In this document: positions 8,267 to 16,940 of the stretch, in pieces
Numbering within the stretch: position 1 is the stretch's first letter
How the letters are laid out: the number at the start of each line of letters is the position of its first letter
Origin: Caldicoprobacter guelmensis
Lineage (GTDB): Bacteria; Bacillota; Clostridia; Caldicoprobacterales; Caldicoprobacteraceae
Length of the DNA: 64,000 nucleotides
NCBI RefSeq assembly: GCF_016908415.1
Contig: NZ_JAFBDW010000006.1
Coordinates: 65,084 to 129,083 of the forward strand
Direction of reading: 5' to 3'
The notes under the pieces: generated by a model
Database searches by the model: none
Told to the model about the DNA's origin: nothing
The model's input: the letters and a program-made list of their open reading frames with translations, nothing else
Program-made: the position numbers and the translations under genes

Positions 8267-9081
8267 AGTGCATAAGGCATATCTACCCGGATAACACTCA
8301 GGTGGCTTTATGCGGATTGGATTTCGTTGTAAAGGCGGGAGAAAGGGTGGCCATCTTAGGGCCTAATGGTGCTGGCAAGACTACGCTGCTTTTACATATC
8401 CTGGGGCTATTGGCGCCAGTCGAAGGTTCGGTTAAAGTGATGGGATTAGAGCCGCATAAGCATTTCCGACAGGTGCGCCGATATATCGGTGTGGTTTTCC
8501 AGAACGTTGATGAGCAGATTATAGGGCCGACGGTATATGATGACATTGCCTTTACGCCCAGGAATGAGAGGCTTACCAGGGAAGAAGTGGAAAGACGTGT
8601 GATGGCTGTCGCAAAGAAGATTGGAATTGAGGATATACTTTACAAGATACCCCATTATTTGAGTGGTGGTCAGAAAAAGAAAGTAGCGCTGGCCGGCGCT
8701 ATAGTTATGTCTCCCAGGCTTTTGATATTGGATGAACCGTTTGATGGCTTGGATCCTGCTTCTAAAAAGGAGATAATGGACCTGCTGAATCATTTGAACC
8801 GGGAAAATGGTACCACCCTGATTATTACCACTCATGATGTAAACATTGTACCCTATATTGCCGATACGGTGTACGTAATATACGATGGCAAGATAGTTGC
8901 CAAGGGAAGCCCAAGTGAGGTATTTGTTCGGAAGGATGTACTTGAAGAGGCACATCTTGAGTCGCCTATCTTGGTTGAGCTGTTTTCATCTCTCAAGGAG
9001 AAAGGTTATGGTGTAAGTATACCTGTTACTTTGGAAGAGGCTAAACGTCAGCTGTATATGCTGCTTGAGGATACCGTATAA
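8245..9081 (+). CDS. cbiO: ECF transporter ATPase CbiO
   Basis: CbiO is the cytoplasmic ATPase that drives metal uptake by CbiMQ. The 278-residue protein carries Walker A GPNGAGKTTL near residue 40, a Q-loop FQNVDEQIIG, the signature LSGGQKKKVALAGA, Walker B LLILDEPFDGLD and the switch His in TTHDVN. The C-terminal 50 residues, with LEEAHLESPILVELF, are the usual CbiO extension. The GTG at 8245 lies inside cbiQ; the ribosome binding site GGGACGG is weak, so translation probably depends on coupling to cbiQ. One ATPase suggests a homodimer, the group I ECF arrangement. Confidence 0.94.
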   Translation: MEALVEVKCIRHIYPDNTQVALCGLDFVVKAGERVAILGPNGAGKTTLLLHILGLLAPVEGSVKVMGLEPHKHFRQVRRYIGVVFQNVDEQIIGPTVYDDIAFTPRNERLTREEVERRVMAVAKKIGIEDILYKIPHYLSGGQKKKVALAGAIVMSPRLLILDEPFDGLDPASKKEIMDLLNHLNRENGTTLIITTHDVNIVPYIADTVYVIYDGKIVAKGSPSEVFVRKDVLEEAHLESPILVELFSSLKEKGYGVSIPVTLEEAKRQLYMLLEDTV

Positions 9082-9098
9082 AAGAATGGGGTGATATT

Positions 9099-10295
9099 TT
9101 GGAATTTACGGCTAACCTTTTGGATTTTGCAGAAATGCTTGCTTGTGCTGTGGACCTTATGGAGAGAGGGTCACATCATCATGGGCAGAGGGTAGCATAC
9201 ATCGCTTTCCGACTGTTTGAAAAGGTAAAGCCGGGGCATGACCCAACTGACGTTGTGATTGCGTCGTACCTACATGACATAGGTATCGAATCTTTCAGGG
9301 TGAAGGAAAAAGCAAGGGAATTTCGCTTGGATAGAGAAGTCTTGTGGCCCCACTGTCGCGACGGCGCTGAACTGGTTGAAACGGTAGACCTGCTTAAAAG
9401 TATCAAGCCTTTTATCCTTTATCACCACTCCGATTATTCTGAAATACTGAACGGTTTGAAAGATGTCCCCTTGGAGGCTCAAATTATCCATTTGGCTGAT
9501 AGGATAGAGGTGCTGATCAAGCCTGGCAGGCTTGTGCTGGAACAGGTGGATAATATTGTGAATACAATTTTGAGCTATAAGGGTTTTATGTTTAATCCCC
9601 AGCTGGTCGAGGTTTTTGTTGATTTGGCTGAAAAAGAGTCATTTTGGCTGGACATTGTAAATGAGTATCAACCGGTAGTGGAGCATATCTCCTTTCCCTC
9701 GTTGGACATCAAGATGGATGCAAATGACGTGCGACAGTTTTCTCATCTTTGTGCAAGAATTGTAGATAGAAAGAGCCCATTTACAGCGCAGCATTCCCAA
9801 CGTATAGCATCAATAGCTGTGAGATTGGCAGGGTTTTGTGGCATGAGAGGGCAGGATTTATTTTTTATGGAGATAGCAGGGTTGCTTCATGATTTAGGCA
9901 AGCTTGCTGTACCTGATACCATATTACATAAGCAAGGAAGGTTGACCGAGGGGGAGTATCGGGTAGTCAAGCAGCACTCATATTATACTTACTGCCTGAT
10001 CAATCGGCTCAATGTGATGGACAAGGTGCGGGACTGGGCGGCTTTTCATCATGAGCGCCTGGACGGGAGCGGCTATCCCTTTCACCTGACTGCCGGCGAA
10101 TTGGATCTGGGAGCCAGGGTGATGGCCGTAGCCGATATGGTGGGGGCTATAACTGAGGATAGACCCTATAGAGCTGGTTACGGCGAGAAGGAGACCATGG
10201 ATATGTTGAGGGAGCAGGTGAGATATAATCGTATAGATGGGGATGTTGTGGATATTTTGGGCAAGTACTTCAGTGAAATCGTCTATGGTGGGTAA
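9099..10295 (+). CDS. Double-HD protein with C-terminal HD-GYP domain
   Basis: The 398-residue protein has two metal-dependent phosphohydrolase domains. The first, about residues 15-150, has SHHHGQRVAY and YLHDIGIESF. The second, about 200-395, is HD-GYP: HSQRIASIA, LLHDLGKLAVPD near residue 264, and HHERLDGSGYP, the motif that names the family. HD-GYP enzymes hydrolyse cyclic di-GMP to pGpG or GMP, so this is a likely c-di-GMP phosphodiesterase, with GGDEF activity encoded at 26996-27679. No input domain other than the first HD domain is visible. The start is a TTG preceded by GGGGTGAT; it follows cbiO by 17 bases and may be co-transcribed with it. Confidence 0.88.
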   Translation: MEFTANLLDFAEMLACAVDLMERGSHHHGQRVAYIAFRLFEKVKPGHDPTDVVIASYLHDIGIESFRVKEKAREFRLDREVLWPHCRDGAELVETVDLLKSIKPFILYHHSDYSEILNGLKDVPLEAQIIHLADRIEVLIKPGRLVLEQVDNIVNTILSYKGFMFNPQLVEVFVDLAEKESFWLDIVNEYQPVVEHISFPSLDIKMDANDVRQFSHLCARIVDRKSPFTAQHSQRIASIAVRLAGFCGMRGQDLFFMEIAGLLHDLGKLAVPDTILHKQGRLTEGEYRVVKQHSYYTYCLINRLNVMDKVRDWAAFHHERLDGSGYPFHLTAGELDLGARVMAVADMVGAITEDRPYRAGYGEKETMDMLREQVRYNRIDGDVVDILGKYFSEIVYGG

Positions 10296-10413
10296 ATCAT
10301 CTTTGATGTTTACTTCTTTCCAGGGTAAACTACTAACCGTGGGAGGGTGACCCTGCATTGGCTCTTGAGATGATGAATTATTTTCACGTAAACGAAATCT
10401 GGATTTTTGGAAA

Positions 10414-10443
10414 TTGTATTTCAAGTACCTCATATGGTAAAAT
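10414..10443 (+). promoter_or_regulatory. Possible glmS promoter
   Basis: TTGTAT at 10414-10419 and TAAAAT at 10438-10443 are 18 bases apart, about 70 bases before glmS. Upstream at 10319-10355 a 6-bp inverted repeat CAGGGT/ACCCTG encloses a long loop of unknown meaning. No glmS ribozyme core is recognisable in 10296-10514. Confidence 0.35.
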
Positions 10444-10514
10444 ACATACGTGATAAACTGTATATGCTGTGGAGGCGTAAAGGTACTTTACTATAACGAC
10501 AGGAGGAGTATGCA

Positions 10515-12338
10515 GTGTGTGGTATTGTTGGATATATAGGAGATAAGCAGGCTTTGCCCATTCTGATTGAAGGGTTAAAGAGGCTAGAATACAGAGGTTA
10601 TGACTCGGCAGGTGTGGCGGTTCATGATGGAAATTGTATAAATATCAGCAAGGCAAAGGGAAGATTAACAGTACTGGAGCAGAGAGTAGATCCTAATCGG
10701 CTTCAGGGAACGTTAGGGATAGGGCATACTAGGTGGGCTACACATGGTGAACCTTCTGATATCAACTCGCATCCCCATACCAACCAGTCGGGAGAGATTG
10801 CAATAGTCCACAATGGCATCATAGAGAATTACATGAAGCTTAAGGATTGGCTTCAAAGGGAAGGGTATGTCTTTGTGTCAGAGACCGATACAGAGGCGGT
10901 TGCCCATCTGATTAATTACTATTATTGTGGTGACCTTGTGGAAGCGGTAAGAAAGGCATTGGATAAAATAGAGGGTTCTTATGCCCTGGGAGTTATTGCA
11001 AAGGATCATCCCGATTGCATGGTGGCTGCGCGCAAGGATAGCCCGTTGGTGATAGGCCTGGGGGATGGCGAAAATTATATAGCTTCTGACATCCCGGCCA
11101 TATTGAAATATACCAGGAAGGTGTACTTACTAGAAGACAGAGAAATAGCTCTAATACGCAGGGATGGAGTAGAGGTCATAGATCAGTATGGGAATAAGGT
11201 ACAAAAGGAATTGTTTGAAGTCACATGGGATGTGGAATCGGCTGAAAAGGGCGGATACCAGCATTTTATGATAAAGGAGATACATGAGGAGCCCAAGGCA
11301 TTGAGGGATACTATGGCTTCCCGCATTGTAGATGGAAAGGTAAACTTGAGCGATTTGAATATCACGAAGGAACAGCTTGAAAAGGCAGGGAAGATTATCA
11401 TTATCGCTTGTGGAACGGCATATCACGCGGGCGTGGTGGGCAAGTATGTGATTGAGAAATTGGCCAGGATACCGGTGGACGTCGAAATTGCTTCGGAATT
11501 TAGATACAAGGACCCATTGATAGATGAGAATAATATAGTAATCATCATAAGCCAGTCGGGCGAAACGGCTGATACTCTGGCTGCCATGAGGATGTGCAAA
11601 AAGGTGGGTGCCAAGGTGATCGCCGTTACCAATGTAGTGGGCAGTACGGTGTCCAGGGAGGCCGACCATGTGGTGTACACATGGGCAGGGCCTGAGATTG
11701 CCGTGGCTTCCACCAAGGCGTATACCACCCAGCTTTTATGCATGTATATGATGGCGCTTGATTTTGCCGACAAGCTGGGAAGGATATCGGCTGATGAATA
11801 CCGACGGATAATTGAGGGAATAAAGAGATTGCCGGAACTGGCTCAGAAGATACTCGATGATAAAGAGGTTATTCAGAGGTGTGCGGATGAAACATTCAAT
11901 GCCAGCAGCATATTCTATATGGGTAGGGGACTGGACTATGCTGTTGCAATGGAGGGTTCACTAAAGCTTAAGGAGATCTCGTATATTCACTCGGAAGCCT
12001 ATGCTGCAGGAGAACTCAAACATGGTACTATAGCGTTAATAGAAGAGGGTACGCCAGTGGTTGCTTTGGCCACCCAAAAGGGACTGTTTGAAAAGACATT
12101 GAGCAATATAAAGGAAGTGAAGGCAAGGGGTGCCTTTGTAATAGCCGTTACCATGGAAGGCGATACCCAGATAGAAAAGGAAGCAGATAGAGTAATATAT
12201 ATACCAAAGGTATACGACATTTTGGCGCCTGTTTTAGTGGTCATACCCCTTCAACTGTATGCGTACTATGTGGCTGTGGCCAAAGGCTGTGACGTGGATA
12301 AGCCCAGAAACCTTGCAAAGAGCGTCACTGTGGAGTGA
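10515..12338 (+). CDS. glmS: Glutamine:fructose-6-phosphate aminotransferase (isomerizing)
   Basis: GlmS makes glucosamine-6-phosphate from fructose-6-phosphate and glutamine, the first step to UDP-GlcNAc and peptidoglycan. The 607-residue length is standard. The product begins MCGIVGYIG, so Cys2 becomes the N-terminal nucleophile of the class II glutaminase domain (residues 1 to about 215, with RLEYRGYDSAG and GHTRWATHG). Two SIS sugar-isomerase domains follow, with ISQSGETADT and SEAYAAGELKHG, ending in DKPRNLAKSVTVE. The start is GTG at 10515 with AGGAGGAG ending seven bases upstream; a nearby ATG at 10510 is out of frame. Most Firmicutes control glmS with a self-cleaving ribozyme in the leader; I do not see one here. 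Confidence 0.97.
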   Translation: MCGIVGYIGDKQALPILIEGLKRLEYRGYDSAGVAVHDGNCINISKAKGRLTVLEQRVDPNRLQGTLGIGHTRWATHGEPSDINSHPHTNQSGEIAIVHNGIIENYMKLKDWLQREGYVFVSETDTEAVAHLINYYYCGDLVEAVRKALDKIEGSYALGVIAKDHPDCMVAARKDSPLVIGLGDGENYIASDIPAILKYTRKVYLLEDREIALIRRDGVEVIDQYGNKVQKELFEVTWDVESAEKGGYQHFMIKEIHEEPKALRDTMASRIVDGKVNLSDLNITKEQLEKAGKIIIIACGTAYHAGVVGKYVIEKLARIPVDVEIASEFRYKDPLIDENNIVIIISQSGETADTLAAMRMCKKVGAKVIAVTNVVGSTVSREADHVVYTWAGPEIAVASTKAYTTQLLCMYMMALDFADKLGRISADEYRRIIEGIKRLPELAQKILDDKEVIQRCADETFNASSIFYMGRGLDYAVAMEGSLKLKEISYIHSEAYAAGELKHGTIALIEEGTPVVALATQKGLFEKTLSNIKEVKARGAFVIAVTMEGDTQIEKEADRVIYIPKVYDILAPVLVVIPLQLYAYYVAVAKGCDVDKPRNLAKSVTVE

Positions 12339-12444
12339 TATTACCAAAAAGTAGTTCAGATTGTTGTGTAATACCAAATGACTATAATCATGATGATAAC
12401 AACAGCTGTGCTTAACACGTGTGCTTGGGGAGGCAATATTTAAA

Positions 12445-12966
12445 ATGGTAAGTTATTGTGAAGATGCAGAACTCTCTCACAAAGTGGGTAATTACAATAC
12501 ATGTCCTATATGTAAAACATCAGGGATCAAAGTGAAAAATATTACGGTTAAACATTTGGTAATTGATGATCTTATGCAATTAGTTGGAGATATGGATTAT
12601 TATATATGCACAAATGAAGAATGCGATATCGTCTATTATAATTCAAAATCAGGGATTAAATTTGATAAGCAGCAAGTGAAAGTGCCCATATGGTTTAAAA
12701 AAGATGCTTATCCCAAATATGCATGTTACTGTAGCAAGGTTACAGAGGAGCAGGTAATAGATGCCGTAATAAGACATGGTGCAAAAACAGTTGAGGATGT
12801 TGTGGAGATTACAGGAGCGATGAAAAACAGTTGCTGTATAAAGAATAACCCTTGGGGGAAGTGTTGCCATAGGATAATTCAAGACGCTATAAATAAAGGA
12901 TTGTCCATGAAACAAGGTAGTCCAGATTTGGGTGTTAGGGATAGGGGGAGCGCGAGGGGGCAGTAA
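12445..12966 (+). CDS. CopZ-type iron-sulfur metallochaperone
   Basis: The 173-residue protein has two Cys-rich parts. The first contains CPICKTSG and CTNEECDIVYY, a zinc-ribbon-like pair. The second has YACYCSKVTEEQVIDAVIRHGA and then NSCCIKNNPWGKCC, a BFD-like [2Fe-2S] pattern (these are segments of residues ~90-145). This order is that of the N-terminal extension of Archaeoglobus CopZ and related putative Fe-S metallochaperones, which carry copper and can reduce it. ATG 12445 is chosen because GGGGAGG lies at 12427-12433; the longer frame starting GTG 12421 lacks a site. It has no HMA domain of its own. It lies alone after glmS, and a copper-type module is 9 kb away. Confidence 0.75.
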   Translation: MVSYCEDAELSHKVGNYNTCPICKTSGIKVKNITVKHLVIDDLMQLVGDMDYYICTNEECDIVYYNSKSGIKFDKQQVKVPIWFKKDAYPKYACYCSKVTEEQVIDAVIRHGAKTVEDVVEITGAMKNSCCIKNNPWGKCCHRIIQDAINKGLSMKQGSPDLGVRDRGSARGQ

Positions 12967-12976
12967 TCCCCCTCAA
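12954..12976 (+). terminator. Hairpin at the end of the metallochaperone gene
   Basis: GAGGGGG-CAGTAAT-CCCCCTC forms a perfect 7-bp stem that includes the stop codon. It is followed by AATTTA rather than a T-run, so termination is possible but weak. Confidence 0.4.
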
Positions 12977-13056
12977 TTTATTGAGTTGAGAGTTTCTCGG
13001 GTAGAAGATATTATCATTTAGCCGGTAAGAAAGTTATTGACGAGTTTGAGGTGATT

Positions 13057-13695
13057 ATGGTGCCAAAGCAGACGTTTTTGAATCTTCCGGAAGAAAAAAG
13101 ACAGCGCATCACTGATGTTCTCATAAAGCATTTTTCACAAAAACCCTATTATAACGTTGATGTATCGGAGATTGCAAAGGAAAGCGATGTTGCAAAAGGG
13201 AGCATGTATCAGTATTTTGAGAACAAGAAGGAGATGTACTTTTATGCTCTTGAAATTGCCTATCAAAGGTTTTTGAAGCTTCTTGAGAAGCTGGATATGG
13301 CGCACACCAATATACTGGATTACTACGAAAATTCACTTGAGGGTGTGTGGCTTGCCATGAAAGAAATGAGAAATGAGTACATGCTCCTTGAAAGGGCGTT
13401 TTTTTCCCATGACTCGCCTTTTAAGGATGAGATAAACGAGAAATTTTTAAGGCAGTCAAGGGATTTTCTATTGGAAGTTATCAAGTACAACCAACAACAG
13501 GGGTATATAAGGGATGATGTGTCGCCACTGCTGATAAGCATTTTCCTAGAGGGTGCCGGTTTTTTTATGAAGAAGTTTGTGATCGAAAAGGCGCTTAGCC
13601 AGTCTTCAACTACCCTGGATATTGATGTGGGATATTTTAGAGAAACCCTCGGCCAGTTTGTCAAACTCCTAAAAGAAGGGGTTGCCAAAAAATAA
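13057..13695 (+). CDS. TetR family transcriptional regulator
   Basis: The product is about 212 residues. The N-terminal 55 residues form the TetR DNA-binding domain: KRQRITDVLIKHF, then VSEIAKESDVAKGSMYQYFENK with the recognition helix ending in YFENKKEMY. The remaining helical part would bind an inducer. ATG 13057 is used here, but GTG 13051 and GTG 13060 are also possible because GAGGTG at 13048-13053 is very close. It is followed by a promoter with a perfect palindrome and an ABC exporter pair, which suggests that it represses those genes. It is not autoregulated by that site, since the site lies after it. Confidence 0.92.
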   Translation: MVPKQTFLNLPEEKRQRITDVLIKHFSQKPYYNVDVSEIAKESDVAKGSMYQYFENKKEMYFYALEIAYQRFLKLLEKLDMAHTNILDYYENSLEGVWLAMKEMRNEYMLLERAFFSHDSPFKDEINEKFLRQSRDFLLEVIKYNQQQGYIRDDVSPLLISIFLEGAGFFMKKFVIEKALSQSSTTLDIDVGYFRETLGQFVKLLKEGVAKK

Positions 13696-13702
13696 AAATG
13701 AC

Positions 13703-13732
13703 TTGACAGTCATATGACTCATGAGTCATAAT
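13703..13732 (+). promoter_or_regulatory. Promoter of the ABC exporter operon with embedded palindromic operator
   Basis: TTGACA (13703-13708) is 18 bases from CATAAT (13727-13732). The spacer holds ATGACTCATGAGTCAT at 13714-13729, a perfect 16-bp palindrome that extends to 18 bp, plus an overlapping GTCATATGAC palindrome at 13709-13718. Binding there would block RNA polymerase. The upstream TetR protein is the obvious candidate ligand; that assignment is inference. Confidence 0.72.
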
Positions 13733-13772
13733 TATAATGTAATAAAAACAATTTGAAAAAGGAGATGAAACT

Positions 13773-14471
13773 ATGTTTGTGAGGGCCGAAAAGGTTTCCA
13801 AGATTTACAGGCTGGGCAAAAATGAGATTAGGGCACTTAACGAGGTGAGCTTTGAGCTTGAAAGGGGCAAAATATACACCGTAATTGGCCCTTCAGGTTC
13901 CGGAAAGACCACACTTTTTAACCTTCTCGGGGGGCTCGATAGGGCAGAAGAGGGTAAAATTTTTGTGGATGACAAAGAGATAACGGCAATGGACCAAAAA
14001 AGGCTTGCTGACTACCGACGGGATTACGTCGGATTTGTCTTTCAGTTCTACAACCTCATAAACGGGCTTACGGTTTATGAGAATGTGCTGGCAAGCGCGT
14101 CTTTGAGTAAAAAATCTCTGGATGTCGATACGGTGCTTAAGATGATGGATGTGTACTCTGAGAAGGACAAATTTCCATTTGAGCTATCGGGCGGACAACA
14201 GCAGAGAGTGGCCATAGCCAGGGCGGTTGTGAAAAATCCCCAGATGATCCTATGTGATGAGCCCACCGGCGCATTAGATTATGAAAGCAGCAAGCTTGTA
14301 TTAAAGTTATTGGAAGATGTAAACAGACAGTTTGGGACTACTATTTTAATTATTACCCACAACCTTGCCATTTCAAAAATGGCTGACGCAACGCTGAGGT
14401 TGAGGTCGGGCAGGCTTGTTGAGTTTTATGAGAACGCTCAGAAGATTTCTGCCCAGGAGGTGACCTGGTAA
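13773..14471 (+). CDS. ABC transporter ATP-binding protein (MacB/LolD type)
   Basis: This 232-residue ATPase energises the FtsX-type permease that follows. Motifs are Walker A GPSGSGKTTLFNLLGGLDR, the Q-loop FQFYNLINGLTV, signature LSGGQQQRVAIARA, Walker B MILCDEPTGALD and switch THNLAISKMAD. The MacB/LolD-like features, such as the LGGLDR segment and TGALD after Walker B, separate it from nutrient importers. The ATG follows AAGGAGATG. Its stop codon and the ATG of the permease share one base (TAATG), so the two are translationally coupled. Substrate is unknown; such TetR-linked pairs often export peptides or lipophilic compounds. Confidence 0.94.
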   Translation: MFVRAEKVSKIYRLGKNEIRALNEVSFELERGKIYTVIGPSGSGKTTLFNLLGGLDRAEEGKIFVDDKEITAMDQKRLADYRRDYVGFVFQFYNLINGLTVYENVLASASLSKKSLDVDTVLKMMDVYSEKDKFPFELSGGQQQRVAIARAVVKNPQMILCDEPTGALDYESSKLVLKLLEDVNRQFGTTILIITHNLAISKMADATLRLRSGRLVEFYENAQKISAQEVTW

Positions 14472-16699
14472 TGGTAATTAAAAAGATACCTTTAAGGACC
14501 ATCAGGAGGGATTTTCTGCAATTCTTCTCCATTATAATGCTTGTGGCCATTGCATCCATGACGTATACCCTTTTTGCTGTATCGATGGATGATATAAGCA
14601 AGAATTATGAAATTTTTATCAAGGACTACGTACAGGAAGATGGCTATTTTATTACTTCTAAGGAGATAGATGAAGGCCTCTTGAATAACAAATTCGGCAT
14701 TACACTTGAGCAAAGATTGTTTTATGAGGTTCAGCAGGATGAAGTAACTTTGAGGATTTTTTCCATCTCAGAAAAAATAAACAAGCCTTATATAGGCATG
14801 GGAGAAATGCCCCAAGAGGGGGAAGTGTTGCTAGACCCCAGCTTTTTTAAAGCCCACGGCTATAAAATAAACGATGAGATTTCTATATCAGGGCAAACAT
14901 TTAAGGTAAGTGGAGTGGGTTATCTTCCCGACTACATCTACATCATAAAAAACGATCAGGACTTTCTCCCCGACCCCGAGAGATTTGGCGTTGTTATGAT
15001 GCCGAAAAGCGACATGCAGAAGCTGTTCCCTGCCTCACATGTATATTATTATAGCTACAAAGGTGAAGTTGATGTCGAAGATCTAAAGAGCTTTATAAAC
15101 TCCAATTGGGGGCTGTTGAAGTTTGTTGAAAGGGATCAAAATCCCAGGATAATTTATACAGAGATGAAGGTTGAGAATGCCAAGAGGATAACGCTGCCCA
15201 TAAGCTTATTCATAATAATAGTATCATCGTTTATACTCTTCATCGTGATGAGAAGGGTAATTAACACAATGCACGCTGAAATTGGTACGCTGTATTCAAT
15301 GGGATATACGCAAAAGGACGTCTTTAAAGTTTTCATGAAATTCCCGCTGTATATTTGGCTTTTTGGTTCTATTATTGGAGTTTTGCTTGGGTATTTGGAG
15401 GCAGCACCCTTTGCCGAGTTTTACAGGTCATTTTTTACCCTACCCAAGATAACGAATTTCCTGCCTTGGCGGCATGTGCTTGTGGCCCTATTCCTTCCGG
15501 CTGTATTCATATTCCTTGCAGGGTATCTTGCGCTAAAAGGCTTTTTTAAGCTAACCATCATCCAGATGCTACATGGCGTTGATGAGATAAAGTTTAGCAA
15601 ACTTCCCACCATAAAGTTTTTTGACCGGTTTGAGTTTAAAACCAGGGTCATGCTGAAATACGGCTGGCGGCACATTGCAAGGGAACTCATTTTAGTTATA
15701 GGCATTGTGTTCTCAACGATACTCATGATGTACGGTATGACGGCAAAGGATTCTGTTATCGTTGGCATTGAGAAAGCTTATTCTGACTATTTCAAGTATG
15801 ACTATCTCTATATGTTAAACTCTATATCTGAACATCCTGAGATAGAGATACCCGACTTTGCAGAGCCTTATAACCTTTTGGCTTTTGATGTCGAAGGCAC
15901 AAAAGCAAGCGTCATGATATATGGCATCAAGGGCGATTCCGAAATGATAAAGCTGTATGATACAAGGGGGAAAGAGATTTCTGTCTCGGATAAGCTCATC
16001 ATTTCAAAGCCTCTTGCAAACAAGCTGGGAGTCAGTGAAGGGGACGAGATTAAGGTAAGAAACAAGTTTACAGGCGAGGAATATGCTTTAGAAGTCTACA
16101 GGATTGCAGACTTGCCAGTTGGCAATAATGGATACATGGAGCTTGAAAGCTTTAACAGGCTGTTTGGCTATGGCAGCAGTGAGTATGTGGGGATATTTTC
16201 AAAGGATAAGGTGGATATACCTGAAGATTCGCTTTTTGAGAGCTATACCAAGTCTGAACTGATTACTACCATTAAGACGTCGGCTCAGGACCTTTCAAAA
16301 ACCATCGGCGTCATGGCGCTCATGGCAGCAATACTTGCACTTTTGATCGTATACGTTCTGTCCAATTTGACGCTCAACGAGAACAGGAAAAATATAGGGA
16401 TTTTGAAGATGTTGGGATACAGGGAAAACAGCATATTTAAGATGGTTCTTGGGTTCAACTATATATCATTTCTGGTTGGATTCATTGTAGGGGTTCCCCT
16501 TTCAAAATTTACTATGGACAGCTTGATGAGTGCAGCCACAAAGGATATTGACTTTGCCATGAGCCTTGATTTGAGCTTAAACAGTGTGCTTTCCACATTT
16601 GTCATACTGCTGCTGGTGTTCCTGTTTTCAAGATTGCTGGTGAGGGTAAAAATAGCAAAGGTCATGCCCATTGATATACTGAGGCAGCAGGTGGATTAA
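14471..16699 (+). CDS. FtsX-like ABC transporter permease
   Basis: The 742-residue membrane protein has the layout of large FtsX-domain permeases. A first membrane segment is near residues 17-37, an extracytoplasmic domain to about 240, then three membrane segments (SLFIIIVSSFILFIVM; the IWLFGSIIGVLLGYLEA region; HVLVALFLPAVFIFLAG). A second copy follows: membrane segment near 400, external domain to 610, and three final segments ending at 735. FtsX motifs include GTLYSMGYTQKDVF and GILKMLGYRENSIF, which mark the coupling helices. It works with the ATPase at 13773-14471. A possible terminator hairpin with a long A/T-rich loop follows at 16749-16801. Confidence 0.9.
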   Translation: MVIKKIPLRTIRRDFLQFFSIIMLVAIASMTYTLFAVSMDDISKNYEIFIKDYVQEDGYFITSKEIDEGLLNNKFGITLEQRLFYEVQQDEVTLRIFSISEKINKPYIGMGEMPQEGEVLLDPSFFKAHGYKINDEISISGQTFKVSGVGYLPDYIYIIKNDQDFLPDPERFGVVMMPKSDMQKLFPASHVYYYSYKGEVDVEDLKSFINSNWGLLKFVERDQNPRIIYTEMKVENAKRITLPISLFIIIVSSFILFIVMRRVINTMHAEIGTLYSMGYTQKDVFKVFMKFPLYIWLFGSIIGVLLGYLEAAPFAEFYRSFFTLPKITNFLPWRHVLVALFLPAVFIFLAGYLALKGFFKLTIIQMLHGVDEIKFSKLPTIKFFDRFEFKTRVMLKYGWRHIARELILVIGIVFSTILMMYGMTAKDSVIVGIEKAYSDYFKYDYLYMLNSISEHPEIEIPDFAEPYNLLAFDVEGTKASVMIYGIKGDSEMIKLYDTRGKEISVSDKLIISKPLANKLGVSEGDEIKVRNKFTGEEYALEVYRIADLPVGNNGYMELESFNRLFGYGSSEYVGIFSKDKVDIPEDSLFESYTKSELITTIKTSAQDLSKTIGVMALMAAILALLIVYVLSNLTLNENRKNIGILKMLGYRENSIFKMVLGFNYISFLVGFIVGVPLSKFTMDSLMSAATKDIDFAMSLDLSLNSVLSTFVILLLVFLFSRLLVRVKIAKVMPIDILRQQVD

Positions 16700-16748
16700 A
16701 ATAGATATAGCAACTTGTGTCGAGGATTATAGACTTGTAGAGTTAAAG

Positions 16749-16801
16749 AGCCCTTTGCTTTCTTTTTTTGTTTTATGAAAAAAGATGATTGAAGGGCTTA
16801 A
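16749..16801 (+). terminator. Possible terminator after the ABC operon
   Basis: AGCCCTT at the left and AAGGGCT at the right can pair, with an inner CTTTTTTT/AAAAAAG arm, and are followed by TAATTTTTTT. The long loop makes it a weak call. The rest of the 241-base gap to the next gene is A/T-rich and shows no gene. Confidence 0.4.
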
Positions 16802-16940
16802 TTTTTTTGAAAATTTTTATTTTAAAGCAGGAATTTTTTATTTTTTGTAGAATAGTAAAATATAAATTTTTGTAATATTTTTGTAACATTTGTGATAAAC
16901 TTTTAATGGACGACTATTATTTGAAAGAAGAGGGATATTC

